Position numbers and translations under genes: made by a program. Below the pieces are notes generated by a model. The model did no database searches and had not been told where the DNA came from. It saw only the letters and a program-made list of their open reading frames with translations. From assembly GCA_963762545.1 (NCBI GenBank), contig CAVXLC010000007.1:248001-312000 (forward strand): a stretch of 64,000 nucleotides of DNA. The letters run 5' to 3'. Positions 45,164 to 54,337 of the stretch are shown one piece after another (the first letter of the stretch is position 1; every line of letters starts with the position of its first letter). This stretch comes from JABFSM01 sp963762545 (lineage in GTDB: Bacteria; Gemmatimonadota; Gemmatimonadetes; Gemmatimonadales; GWC2-71-9).

Positions 45164-47479
45164 TTACGGGTCGGACGGCGGAATGGGGTGCGAGCCGGAG
45201 ATCGCCGAGTCCTTGGCCCCGGAGGCCAGCGTCACGCGGCGCCCCCCCGGCCACCAGTTCCATCGGCCCGCCAGGTGCATGATGGCCGGGACCAGCACCA
45301 TCCGGATCAGGGTCGCGTCGAGCAGGACCGCCACGGCCAGCCCGAACCCCAGAAACTGCACCATCAGCACCCGCGCAAACGCGAAGGCCCCGAACACCAC
45401 GATCATGATCAGCGCGGCGGAGGTGATCACCGACGCCGTGGCGCTCACCCCCTCCATGGTTGCCTCGGTGTTGCGACCGGTGCGGTCGAACGCCTCCTTG
45501 ATGCGCGACAGGAGGAACACCTCGTAGTCCATGCTGAGCCCGAAGACCACCGCGAAGACCAGCACCGGAATCACCACGAAGATGGCTTCGGTGCGCCCCA
45601 TGATGCCGAATGCCTGTCCGCCGATCCCGTACTGGAAGACCAGCACGATCAGCCCGAAGGTGGCGCTCACCGACAGCGAATTCATGACCACCGCCTTGAG
45701 TGGCACCATCAACGACCGGAACGCGATCGCCAGCATCACCGCGGTCACTCCCAGCACGATGGCGATGATGGTGGGGAAGCGTCCCAGCAGGTCCTCCTGG
45801 AAGTCCACGCTGGAGGCCACATAGCCGCCCACCAGGATCGTCGATCCCTTGAGCTGCTTGACGTTGTTCGATCGGGCCATGGACCGGATTCTCGCGACCA
45901 GGTCCATCGAGGTGGTGAGCGAGGTCGAATCCCGCGGAATGACGTCCACCAGCGCCATGCGCCCGTCCCGGCTCAAATAGGCGTCCATCGCATCGCTGTA
46001 CCGGACCCGGGCCGAATCCGGATCGGAGTAGATGAGGGAATAGGCCAGGAGTGACTGTCCGGGCGTGAGATCCACCAGACTTCGCACGTCGCGCACCCGG
46101 GGGTCCGCCCGCATCGAATCGGAGAGGTGGCGCAGCGCGCGGAGGCCGGCCAGATCCGTGGCGCTGCGCCCCTCGGGGAATTCCACCAGCACCCGGATCG
46201 GGAAGAGATACCCCGAGACGCCGATCCGCTCCAGCACCTCCACTCCGGCGCCCGCTTCGGTCTTCGAGGGCCACCAGTGCCGGGCCGGCAGCCCGATCCG
46301 GATCCAGAGCAGCGGGGCGGTGAGAATTCCGACCGCCGTGCCCCCCAGCACCAGGGCCCGGGCCGGATGCCGCGACAGGGTTCGGGCCCATTTTTCCCAC
46401 CCGCGGGGGGAGTGATACCAGGTGAGCCGCCGCGCCAGCCACCGCGGACGGTCGATCCCGCGGCCGATCGTGGCCAGCAGGGCGGGGAGGAGCGTCGTCG
46501 ACAGCAGCACCGCGACACCCACCACGATCAGCCCGCCGATTCCCAGGCTCTTGGTTTCCACCAGAGGTGTGAGCACCAGCGCGCCGAATCCGACCACCAC
46601 CGTAAGCCCGGACGTGAGCACCGCCATGCCGGCGGTGCGGAACGTGCGCGCCGCCGCCTCCTTGCGGCGGTAGCCCCGGGTGAGCTCCTCCCGGAATCGA
46701 GTCACGACCAGCAGCGAATAGTCGATTCCGACGCCCAGGCCGATCATCGTGGTGAGATTGAGCACGAAGACCGACATCGGCATGTGCCGGGCGACCACCC
46801 CGATCAGGGCCACCGAGACGGTGACCGCGAGGAACCCGATCAGCATGGGCAGCACGGCCGCCACCAGGGCGCCGAAGGCGAGCACCAGGATGATCAGGGT
46901 CAGCGGAAGGACCCTGGCCTCGAGGCGCCGGCTGTCGTCGGCGCTGACCGTCCGGACGTCGAGGTCCAGCGGAGAGCGGCCCGTCACCCAGGTGCGATAG
47001 GCATCGCGATACGGGACCCGGCCGATGGCGTGGTCCAGGGCCTTCCGGAAGGTGACCACGACCTTTCCGACGCTGTCGCCCGCCGGCGCGTCCACCGAAA
47101 CGAGGAGAAAGGTCATCCGCCCATCGGCGCTCAGGAACAGGGAATCGTGGGCGGTGCGGTAGGACAGAATCGAGCGGACGTACGGCTCGCGCTTCAGCTC
47201 GTCCGTGATGGAATCGAGCATGGCCGCGGGCGGGCCGTCGGTGAAGGGCGCGGGACTCTCGATGGCAACCGCGAAGAACTCGCTGAACGGACGGGCAAAG
47301 CGGCTGGTGAGCAGCCGGTCGGCGACAGCCGCCTCGGTCTCCCGGTCCGACCCGCCGCGGACGCTGAGGAGCTCCGCGGTCCCGGGGGCCTGGATGAGGC
47401 CCGCCCCCCCGATCACCGCCCACAATGCCACGATCACCCAGCGGAACCGGACGACCAGTTGGGCGGCCCGTTCCGACAT
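45164..47479 (-). CDS. MMPL-family transporter
   Basis: 771 residues, RND superfamily of the MmpL type: two repeats, each one TM, a periplasmic domain and five TMs. Diagnostic segments are MIGLGVGIDYSLLVVTRFREE in the first half and VFGLSMDYEVFLLSRIKE in the second, with the Asp-Tyr pairs of the proton relay. Such proteins export lipids or hydrophobic compounds; the cargo is unknown. ATG 47479 is chosen at the first TM. No partner genes are adjacent, and the short basic C-terminus lacks an extra domain. Confidence 0.93.
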   Translation of the reverse strand: MSERAAQLVVRFRWVIVALWAVIGGAGLIQAPGTAELLSVRGGSDRETEAAVADRLLTSRFARPFSEFFAVAIESPAPFTDGPPAAMLDSITDELKREPYVRSILSYRTAHDSLFLSADGRMTFLLVSVDAPAGDSVGKVVVTFRKALDHAIGRVPYRDAYRTWVTGRSPLDLDVRTVSADDSRRLEARVLPLTLIILVLAFGALVAAVLPMLIGFLAVTVSVALIGVVARHMPMSVFVLNLTTMIGLGVGIDYSLLVVTRFREELTRGYRRKEAAARTFRTAGMAVLTSGLTVVVGFGALVLTPLVETKSLGIGGLIVVGVAVLLSTTLLPALLATIGRGIDRPRWLARRLTWYHSPRGWEKWARTLSRHPARALVLGGTAVGILTAPLLWIRIGLPARHWWPSKTEAGAGVEVLERIGVSGYLFPIRVLVEFPEGRSATDLAGLRALRHLSDSMRADPRVRDVRSLVDLTPGQSLLAYSLIYSDPDSARVRYSDAMDAYLSRDGRMALVDVIPRDSTSLTTSMDLVARIRSMARSNNVKQLKGSTILVGGYVASSVDFQEDLLGRFPTIIAIVLGVTAVMLAIAFRSLMVPLKAVVMNSLSVSATFGLIVLVFQYGIGGQAFGIMGRTEAIFVVIPVLVFAVVFGLSMDYEVFLLSRIKEAFDRTGRNTEATMEGVSATASVITSAALIMIVVFGAFAFARVLMVQFLGFGLAVAVLLDATLIRMVLVPAIMHLAGRWNWWPGGRRVTLASGAKDSAISGSHPIPPSDP

Positions 47480-47637
47480 CAGCACGGGTGCAGCGCGCGA
47501 GGTGGGTGCACCGTGATCAGGCGAGGGAATGCAAGGATCTGCAAGCCCGAATGGTAGGCCGCGATGGGGCTGGACGCCAGTTGGCCGGACCGAGAGTGGC
47601 GATCGCACGTCCCGCCTCCCCATATTCCGGGACGGCC

Positions 47638-48414
47638 ATGTCCCGCTCTCTTCTGTTCGCGCTCGGGCTTCTCCTCGCGCTCCTTGTCATTGCCCGGCTT
47701 CACCGTCCTGCCGCCGCGGGGCCCGTCGAGCCGGTCGAGGTGGTCACTTCCCCCGCGCGACGGCCCCCCCCGCCGGCTGCCGTGGCGGCCCCCGCCAGTG
47801 AACCCGCCGGCACCCCGACGATCGACCTCCTGGCCCGGCTCGAAGGCCGCCGCCGTCTCGCCCGCGCCGCCCGCACTACCTATTTCGATTCGCTGTTCGC
47901 CGAGACCGACTCCGTGGTGCGCCGCTGGCCGGACCGTGGCGGAACCGCGTTCGTGGTCGCCATCCCTCCGGGCGATTCGACCCAGTACGACGCCGGCCTG
48001 GTGTCCGTAGTGCGCCGTGCCGTCGCCACTTGGGAAGACGCCGGACTTGGCCTTCACTTCACGGTCACCGCCGACACCACGGGCGCGCAATTCGTGGTGC
48101 GGGGTAGCGACCAGCTCACCGGAGAGCGGGCCGGTCAGACCGACCTCCAGTGGACCCGGGACGGCTCCATTCATTCCGCGGTGATCACCCTGGCCCGGCG
48201 GGACCAGGCCGGTCGACCGATTCTCAGCCCGGAACTCCTGGCCGTGGCGGTCCATGAGCTGGGCCACGCCATGGGTCTGGCGCATTCTTCCGACCCGGAC
48301 GACGTGATGTTCCCAGTAACACGTACCGCCCGCTTGAGTCAGCGGGATCGATCGACATTGGCGTTGTTGTATGAGCTACCACTTGGTACGGTCCGCGAGG
48401 TCGTCACCCCGTGA
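47638..48414 (+). CDS. Matrixin-like (M10) zinc metalloprotease, exported
   Basis: 258 residues. N-terminal signal anchor (LLFALGLLLALLVIARL), a Pro/Ala-rich linker and a metzincin domain. HELGHAMGLAH at 206-216 gives the three zinc ligands; Met224 in DVMFPV is the Met-turn. It is shorter than secreted matrixins and has no pro-peptide cysteine switch that I can see. A CATATT at 47621-47626 lies 11 bases before the ATG. The stop is fused to the following start (GTGA). Confidence 0.88.
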   Translation: MSRSLLFALGLLLALLVIARLHRPAAAGPVEPVEVVTSPARRPPPPAAVAAPASEPAGTPTIDLLARLEGRRRLARAARTTYFDSLFAETDSVVRRWPDRGGTAFVVAIPPGDSTQYDAGLVSVVRRAVATWEDAGLGLHFTVTADTTGAQFVVRGSDQLTGERAGQTDLQWTRDGSIHSAVITLARRDQAGRPILSPELLAVAVHELGHAMGLAHSSDPDDVMFPVTRTARLSQRDRSTLALLYELPLGTVREVVTP

Positions 48415-49532
48415 TCGCGGCCATCCTGTTCACCCTGGGTGTCCTCCAGGGTCCCAACTCCCGGGGCTTCACGGAGGTCGGCGCGCTGGTCGAGCGAGGC
48501 ATACGACAGGGGGTCTATCCCGGCGCGGTGGTGGTCATCGGGCGACGGGACACGGTCCTCTATGCGAAGGGGTTTGGCCACCTGACTTGGGCTCCCGGAG
48601 CACCGCGGCCTTCGGCCCATGACACGCGGTGGGATCTCGCCTCGCTGACCAAGGTGCTCGCGACGGCCAGTGCCGTCATGGTCCTGGTGGATCAGGGCCG
48701 GGTGAGTCTGGATGCGCCGGTCTCGCGCTATCTCCCCCGCTTCACCGGCCAGGGACGCGAGCAAATCACCGTGCGGATGCTGCTCGATCACACCAGTGGT
48801 CTGCCGCCCTACATGGCGCTATATCGCCTGGCGGCGAGTCGTGCGATGGCCTACGAGCTGCTCTACCATGCCACGCCGGTGCGGGTGCCCGGCACCTCTC
48901 CTCAGTACAGCGATCTGAACGCCATGCTGCTCGGCGTCCTGGTGGAGGCGGTGACGGGGGAACCGCTCGATGAGTTCGCGCAACGAGACGTGTTCGCGCC
49001 GCTCCGGCTCTCGTCCACGGCGTTCACACCCTCGCTCACTCCGACGCTCTCGGTCGCGCCGAGCTGGAGCGCGGGGGGACGCCCGGTCTCGGGCCGGGTC
49101 AACGACGACAATGCCAATCTCTTCGGCGGCGTGGCGGGACACGCGGGGTTGTTCTCGACGGGTGACGATGTGGCGCGTTTTGCTCAAACCTGGCTTCGGG
49201 AAGGCCGTACCCCTGATGGACCGTGGGTTTCCGCGGCCGCCGTGCGGGAGTTTCTGCACCGGTCGGCCCAGAGCGGAAGCCGCGCGCTGGGATGGGACAC
49301 CCCGGAAATGCGGGGGTCGGAGCCGTCGATCTACGGGCGACTCGCCGGGCCTCGCACCTTCGGACACACCGGATGGACCGGGACGATGCTCTGGATCGAC
49401 CCCACCCGCGATCTCTTCCTGGTCTTCCTCACCAATCGAAGCCTCCAACCGCGGGCTCGACATTCGATCTCTGCGCTGCGCACCCTCCGATCGACGCTGT
49501 CTGATATGGTGATCCGCACCAGCCAGCATTGA
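48411..49532 (+). CDS. Serine beta-lactamase-like hydrolase
   Basis: 373 residues, class C/esterase (AmpC-like) fold. Catalytic SLTK at 78-81, second motif YSD in QYSDLNAMLLG, third motif HTG in FGHTGWTGT. A weak signal peptide lies at the N-terminus. Members include DD-peptidases, beta-lactamases and esterases, and the sequence does not decide among them. Coupled to the metalloprotease by the GTGA overlap, suggesting the pair act together in the envelope. Confidence 0.88.
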   Translation: MIAAILFTLGVLQGPNSRGFTEVGALVERGIRQGVYPGAVVVIGRRDTVLYAKGFGHLTWAPGAPRPSAHDTRWDLASLTKVLATASAVMVLVDQGRVSLDAPVSRYLPRFTGQGREQITVRMLLDHTSGLPPYMALYRLAASRAMAYELLYHATPVRVPGTSPQYSDLNAMLLGVLVEAVTGEPLDEFAQRDVFAPLRLSSTAFTPSLTPTLSVAPSWSAGGRPVSGRVNDDNANLFGGVAGHAGLFSTGDDVARFAQTWLREGRTPDGPWVSAAAVREFLHRSAQSGSRALGWDTPEMRGSEPSIYGRLAGPRTFGHTGWTGTMLWIDPTRDLFLVFLTNRSLQPRARHSISALRTLRSTLSDMVIRTSQH

Positions 49533-49563
49533 CCGGCGGCTTGGGAAGGCTCATTGTTCCCTC

Positions 49564-49893
49564 ATGCCCGCCGACAGTCCTGACCCCTCGCTCGCCGTCC
49601 TGACCCCCGAAACGGTCCGGAAGGCCCTGCGCGCGGTGAAGGATCCCGAGCTCGGACTCAACATCATCGACATTGGTCTGGTCTATGATGCCATCGTGAG
49701 CGAGCAGGGTGACGTGACCGTGAAGATGACCCTGACGTCTCCCGGTTGTCCGGCCGGCGCCGAGATCATGGAGGACGCCAAGCTCGTCCTCGAAGACCTG
49801 GAGGGCGTCAAGAGCGTGACGATCGATCTGGTGTGGGAGCCCTACTGGACGCCGGAGAAGATGGATCCCCGGGTCCGCGCATTCCTCGGCTAG
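49564..49893 (+). CDS. MIP18/DUF59 metal-sulfur cluster assembly factor (SufT/PaaD type)
   Basis: 109 residues. The conserved VKDPELGLNIIDIGLVYD, the cysteine motif in SPGCPAG, and the terminal VWEPYW are typical. Such proteins help mature Fe-S enzymes, fitting the sufBCD operon 11 kb away. CATTGT (49552-49557) ends 6 bases before the ATG, another leaderless candidate. Its TAG overlaps the TAG of the convergent HEAT gene in the palindrome CTAG. Confidence 0.9.
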   Translation: MPADSPDPSLAVLTPETVRKALRAVKDPELGLNIIDIGLVYDAIVSEQGDVTVKMTLTSPGCPAGAEIMEDAKLVLEDLEGVKSVTIDLVWEPYWTPEKMDPRVRAFLG

Positions 49894-51176
49894 GGGTTCA
49901 CCAGCTCCTTCAGGAAATCCTTTACCCTCGCATCCTCCATTCGTCCCAGCCGGGAAATCAACGAGCGGCGCACCGCCTGGTCGGTTTCCGTGCGCGCGAT
50001 GCCGAGCAGAAGGTCCACCGAGGCCTTGTCTCCGCGCCGGAGCAGTCCGTTGATGGCCGCTTCCTTCGCGCGCCGGTCCGGCGCCTGCTCATAGAGCCTT
50101 TCGAGCTGCGCGGGTGACGCACCGGCCCGCTGCACCGCTTCGATGGCCTGGCCCCTGAGCTCGGGTTCGACGCTGCCATCTCCCGCCACCGACAGCAGCC
50201 ATTGCAGATTGGCAGCCCCTCCCTGCTCGGCCAGGACCGAGAGCACCGCCTGCTTGCTGTTCACTGACGCCAGCGTGGCGTACCGCGCCCGGAGCAGCTC
50301 GATGTCGCGCCCCGTGGCGTACTCGCGGCCGAGTCCCCGGATCACGGTCGTGCGCAAGGTCTCGGGCAGGTCGGGATCCTGGAGCGCGGTTCGCAGATAC
50401 TCCCGGGCCCGGGGGTCTCCCGAGTTGGCGAGCGCCTCGATGGCGGTTTGGCGCAGCCAGGTGTCGCTTCCGTTGGCCATGCTGGTGAGCGCGCCGAGAT
50501 CGGCCCGCTCCGAGCGGGCCAGCACGGACACGGCCTGCTGGCGGACCGGCAGCATTTCTTCCTGATCGGTGGCCAGCGCGACCAGGGCCGCGGACGCCCG
50601 GCGGGCATCGTCACCGGTGGAGCGATCCAGCTCTCGGCCCAGCCAGTTCATGGCGCTCTGTCGTACCGCCCGGGCCAGGGCGCGGTTTTTGGCCAGCCCG
50701 ATCAGACCCGGCCAGACCGTGGCGCTGTCGGCCAGGACCGCCGGAAGGATCGCCTCCCTACCGGGCCGACCCTCCGCCCGGGTTGCCAGGTCAAGGAGGT
50801 ACTCCGCCGCCGCGGCGGCCGGCACCGCGCCCAGATCGGTGACACCCTCGGGAGTGGATTCCGGCGCAATCTCCACGTCCAGCCCCACCACCAGGCCGCC
50901 CGCCCGGGTGACCCGCACAACCACCGGTCCCCGGTGACAGAGGGGACGCCCATCGGTATCGAAGAAGCGGCCCGCGGAGCCGGAGGTGTAGGTCGAGGTG
51001 CCGATCTGGATGCTCGATCCCTCGCCACAGACGTCGGCCCGCGCCGCAAAGCGAAACTGTACCCTGGCGTCACTCCCGCCTTCGACTCGGGCCCGCAATC
51101 CACCCTGCGCGCTGAGCCCGGCGGCCAGGAGCACCGCGGTGAGCCCGCCGCCCAGACCGCGCCGCGCGGCGCTCAC
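49890..51176 (-). CDS. Exported HEAT-repeat protein, second of the operon
   Basis: 428 residues. Signal peptide (TAVLLAAGLSAQG), a beta-type segment (about 25-115) with two cysteines (ADVCGEG, RPLCHRGP), then helical HEAT repeats to the end (e.g. LRQTAIEALANSGDPRAREYL; RRSLISRLGRMEDARVKDFL). No enzyme motif; probably a periplasmic scaffold. It resembles the C-terminal half of the preceding gene product. GTG start overlaps the preceding stop by four bases. Last gene of the sigma/anti-sigma/HEAT operon. Confidence 0.82.
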   Translation of the reverse strand: MSAARRGLGGGLTAVLLAAGLSAQGGLRARVEGGSDARVQFRFAARADVCGEGSSIQIGTSTYTSGSAGRFFDTDGRPLCHRGPVVVRVTRAGGLVVGLDVEIAPESTPEGVTDLGAVPAAAAAEYLLDLATRAEGRPGREAILPAVLADSATVWPGLIGLAKNRALARAVRQSAMNWLGRELDRSTGDDARRASAALVALATDQEEMLPVRQQAVSVLARSERADLGALTSMANGSDTWLRQTAIEALANSGDPRAREYLRTALQDPDLPETLRTTVIRGLGREYATGRDIELLRARYATLASVNSKQAVLSVLAEQGGAANLQWLLSVAGDGSVEPELRGQAIEAVQRAGASPAQLERLYEQAPDRRAKEAAINGLLRRGDKASVDLLLGIARTETDQAVRRSLISRLGRMEDARVKDFLKELVNP

Positions 51177-52948
51177 GGCCGCTCCACCAGGTCGAGCAGC
51201 AGCTTGGTGGTGCGTGGATCCTTCCGCCGGGCCAGCGCGGAAATGGCCTCGCGCCGGATCTGCGGGTCGGTGCCGGACTTGGCGATCTCGATGAGCTTGT
51301 CCACGGACGCGTCGTCGTCCCGCGACGCGAGCTGGTAGACTACCGCGCTTCGAAGCTCCCGTTCCGAAAGCGAATCGAACAGCTTCCCGAGATCATCTAC
51401 CGAGAGCGATGTCGAGCGCAGCCGGGAAAGGGCCTCTCGGCGGAGGCGCATGTCTTCGTCGCGATTCTTTGCGATGCCCAGCACCCATTGATCGTTCGCG
51501 GTACCGCCGATGCGCGCGACCGCGGAGATAATCACCGTCTTCATGGACATCGATTCGGTCTTGCCATACAGATTTCGCAGGTAGCCGGCATCTTCGTCGT
51601 CTCCGCCCCCGTCCCGGCGGGCTGCGGACGTCCCGGGTCCGGCCGCCTCAAGCAGCGCCCGGCGATTGTCGTACGAGCTTCCGGCCAGCTGGGCAATCGC
51701 CTCGGTGCGCAGTCGTTCCGACAGGTCGCTGCGCTCGATGATGGTCTTGAGCACCCGGCGGGCCTCGGGTCCGCCGCGCGAACGCAGCGAAGACAGCACC
51801 GCCTGCCTGGTTCGGTCATCGGTGCTCTCGGCGAACAGCTGTTCGAGCGTCTTGATGGTGGCGGTGCCGGGAGAGCGGCCGATCAGGAGAATCGCGTCGT
51901 TCCGCACGGTCGGATCGGGGTCGCTCTTGGCCACCTCGATCAGGTCCCCCGTGGATTCATCGGTGCCGATGCGGCCCAGGATGTATACCGCGCTCCGGCG
52001 CAGCCGCACCGAACACTCGTCCCGCCGAGCCAGGACTTTCTTGAGCGTCGGGCGCGCCTCGGGCGGGTTGATCTGGGCCAGCGCGTTCAGCGCTTCGGCG
52101 CGCACGTCCACATCTTCCCGGTCACAGGTCGGGCCGCCCGCCGTGGCGAGACGGAGGGCCTCTGCGGCCGCCGCATCCCCTCGGGCGGCCAGGGCCGCCT
52201 GGAGGCGAGTGCGCAGGGTCGCGATCTCGACGTCGGCGGCCGCATCCGGATAGCGTTCCTGCTGTGCCTTGAGGACCTCGAGCGCCCGCTTGAGCTCGTC
52301 GGTCGACCCGGCGCGATAGAGCGCGAACGCCTGCCAGTAGAGCACGGCGGGCGCGACGGGGGACCGCGGGTACTTCTGTTCCAGGGTCCGGAACATCGCG
52401 GACGCGCGGCTATACTCGCCCCGATTCAGCGCCTCGCGCGCCGCGCGGTAGAGCGAGTCTTCCGGTGTGCCCTGGTCCGGACGGATTCGAGTGAACTGGC
52501 CGGCCGGTTCCGGCGCATCACTCCACGCCAGGAGATCTCGGTTGATCCCGAAGGGCCGAGCCGCCCGGAGTTCGTCCAGCCGCTGCAGCTCGGGCAGGCC
52601 CTGCCATCCCTGCAACGTGGATGCCGACCCCTGGCCGATCATGTCCTCGAGGTGGATAATCGCGGGCGGCTCCGACCACGGCGCCTCGAAGGGCGTGGCC
52701 TGCAAGGTGAAGTCGACGGGAGGAAAGGCCAGGGACAGGTCACCGATTCGGCCCAGGTCCTGGTCCAGGAGCCCCCATTGCTCGAGCGGCAAGGGCGCCA
52801 GGCGTTCCGGGGTGAGCTGCCAGGCCCGGGGCTGCGGCCGCGGCGCAGGGCTCGCGGACGGCCGCGGGGCGGCGGGCCGGGGAGCCGGGGGAGTCTGGGC
52901 GGAGGCGACCGACGCCGCCGCAAGCACGAAATACGGGATGAATCGCAT
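51173..52948 (-). CDS. Exported HEAT-repeat protein with TPR-like N-terminal half
   Basis: 591 residues. Signal peptide (FIPYFVLAAASVASAQ), a Pro/Ala-rich tract (about 19-45), a helical TPR-like section (about 155-260: ALNRGEYSRASAMFRTLEQK; SPVAPAVLYWQAFAL), then about eight HEAT units (from AEALNALAQINPPEARPTL to the end). Located in the periplasm or at the outer membrane; function unknown. It lies 15 bases after the anti-sigma candidate and is coupled to the second HEAT gene (GTGA). Confidence 0.82.
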   Translation of the reverse strand: MRFIPYFVLAAASVASAQTPPAPRPAAPRPSASPAPRPQPRAWQLTPERLAPLPLEQWGLLDQDLGRIGDLSLAFPPVDFTLQATPFEAPWSEPPAIIHLEDMIGQGSASTLQGWQGLPELQRLDELRAARPFGINRDLLAWSDAPEPAGQFTRIRPDQGTPEDSLYRAAREALNRGEYSRASAMFRTLEQKYPRSPVAPAVLYWQAFALYRAGSTDELKRALEVLKAQQERYPDAAADVEIATLRTRLQAALAARGDAAAAEALRLATAGGPTCDREDVDVRAEALNALAQINPPEARPTLKKVLARRDECSVRLRRSAVYILGRIGTDESTGDLIEVAKSDPDPTVRNDAILLIGRSPGTATIKTLEQLFAESTDDRTRQAVLSSLRSRGGPEARRVLKTIIERSDLSERLRTEAIAQLAGSSYDNRRALLEAAGPGTSAARRDGGGDDEDAGYLRNLYGKTESMSMKTVIISAVARIGGTANDQWVLGIAKNRDEDMRLRREALSRLRSTSLSVDDLGKLFDSLSERELRSAVVYQLASRDDDASVDKLIEIAKSGTDPQIRREAISALARRKDPRTTKLLLDLVERP

Positions 52949-52963
52949 GGCGAGGTCCGCCTG

Positions 52964-53608
52964 TTACGGCTGCGAGGTGGGATTCTCCGCGAGGAATACG
53001 CGGAGGCGCGGGATGACGTCCCGCTGATCGAGAGCCTGGTCGATGAGATACACGTCCGGCGCGTCCGGCTTGGCCGGGAGCCGCGCGATCTGCGCCAGCA
53101 CCAGCTCGAGATCCTCGAACAGGCCCTGCAGACGGGGATCCAGGCGCTGCGGCGCATCCATGAGGAGCCGAGTGGTGGCCAGCAGGTCTCTCGCCTGAAT
53201 GGCGGAATTCTCCAGCGACTTGCCCTCGCGCGATTGCCCCGCGAGCGTGACCAGCAAGGCCGTGACGCGTTCGAGATAGTCATCCGCGACACCGACGAAT
53301 GGGGCCTCCTGAGACACGGTGCGCGTGGCAACCCCGTCCTGCCCCAATGCGGCAGTCGGCCTGAGGGCGGCTTCCGAGCCCCGGCCGATGAATCGGGGCG
53401 CCAGCTGCCCGACCCCAAAGCCCACTACGAGCATCGCCGCCAGCGGCAGGAGCCCGCGAATCCAGCGCGGCCCACGGTGCCGGTGCGACGGGGCGAAGGC
53501 CTCCGCCTCGATCTGCTGCCACATGCGGTCCAGCGGTGGCTCCCCGGCGACGCGCCAACGCTCGCGGAGCTGCAGGAGCCGTCGCTCGAGTTCTTGGTCG
53601 TTCGTCAT
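52964..53608 (-). CDS. Single-pass membrane protein, candidate anti-sigma factor
   Basis: 214 residues: a cytoplasmic N-terminus of about 50 residues, one TM helix (about 51-70, LLPLAAMLVVGFGVGQLA), and a helical periplasmic part with a possible coiled coil (SLENSAIQARDLLATTRLLM). The N-terminus lacks the HxxxCxxC zinc motif of ZAS anti-sigma factors. Anti-sigma function is inferred from position 15 bases downstream of an ECF gene, topology and size. An AGGAGAG ribosome-binding site precedes ATG 53608. Confidence 0.75.
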   Translation of the reverse strand: MTNDQELERRLLQLRERWRVAGEPPLDRMWQQIEAEAFAPSHRHRGPRWIRGLLPLAAMLVVGFGVGQLAPRFIGRGSEAALRPTAALGQDGVATRTVSQEAPFVGVADDYLERVTALLVTLAGQSREGKSLENSAIQARDLLATTRLLMDAPQRLDPRLQGLFEDLELVLAQIARLPAKPDAPDVYLIDQALDQRDVIPRLRVFLAENPTSQP

Positions 53609-53623
53609 GAGACTCTCCTCTTC

Positions 53624-54163
53624 TTACTGCTCGGTCGCTACCCCGGCCAGCGCCTCGCGCAACCGCGCCCGCGCTTCGAACAACCGGGCCTTGCTCGTTC
53701 CCTGCGGGATGTCCAGCATCTCGCCGATCTCGCGATGCGTGAACCCTTCGATGTCGTGTAACACCACCGGCATCCGAAGCCGCTCCGGCAACCGCTCGAG
53801 CTCCGCCGTCAACCGGTCCCGGAGATACGGGTCGGAGCCATCGGCGGCGGTGGCCACGCCGGAAGCCTCCTCCAGCTCCGCCTCCCGGGCTCGGACGCGC
53901 TTGCGGCGCCGAAACCCGGTGAGCACCGACGACATCGCCACCGAATGCAACCAGGTGGGAAAGGCCGACTCCCCGCGATACTGCTCCAGCCGATCGAAGA
54001 CTTTCACGAACGTGTCCTGGGTGTATTCCTGCGCCAGCGACTCCTCCCCGACCATGCGGAAGATCAGCCGGTACACCCGAGGGGCGTGTCGGTCATAGAG
54101 CCGGCGGGCTGCCAACCGGTCGCCGGCGCGTGCGCCCGCGATCAGATCCGTATCGTCCACCAC
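53624..54163 (-). CDS. ECF RNA polymerase sigma factor
   Basis: 179 residues. Region 2 (about 22-90: LYDRHAPRVYRLIFRMVG; YTQDTFVKVFDRL; FPTWLHSVAMSSVLTGFRRR) and region 4 (about 118-170: LPERLRMPVVLHDIEGFTHREIGEM, IPQGTSKARLFEARARL) are complete, with no extra domain. It is likely held by the downstream membrane protein and directs its own operon. No ECF-type promoter is recognisable in 54164-54337. Start GTG 54163; a second GTG follows immediately. Confidence 0.93.
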   Translation of the reverse strand: MVDDTDLIAGARAGDRLAARRLYDRHAPRVYRLIFRMVGEESLAQEYTQDTFVKVFDRLEQYRGESAFPTWLHSVAMSSVLTGFRRRKRVRAREAELEEASGVATAADGSDPYLRDRLTAELERLPERLRMPVVLHDIEGFTHREIGEMLDIPQGTSKARLFEARARLREALAGVATEQ

Positions 54164-54246
54164 ACCGTCCCTTGCGGCCGCATGGGCTTCGGTTCTGCCT
54201 TCATTTCCTATGACGATGAGATGAGCAGAAGCGTTGGGTCGATCGG

Positions 54247-54270
54247 GGAGGCCGGGATGCCGCGGCCTCC
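54247..54270. terminator. Possible terminator hairpin between rnd and the sigma-factor gene
   Basis: GGAGGCCG/CGGCCTCC forms an 8-bp stem with an 8-base loop in the 174-base gap. No T-run follows on the minus strand, so it may be a structured leader element rather than a terminator. Confidence 0.35.
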
Positions 54271-54337
54271 GTCGATAACATGAGTGGCCGCAGTGGCCGA
54301 TAACCGGTGAGGATGTTGTCTGTCGTATCTACAACTA

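Noticed and set aside
45069..47423. A 784-codon minus-strand frame in a second phase over the MMPL gene
   Set aside because: Gly/Arg/Pro-rich shadow of the transporter gene, with no membrane pattern.
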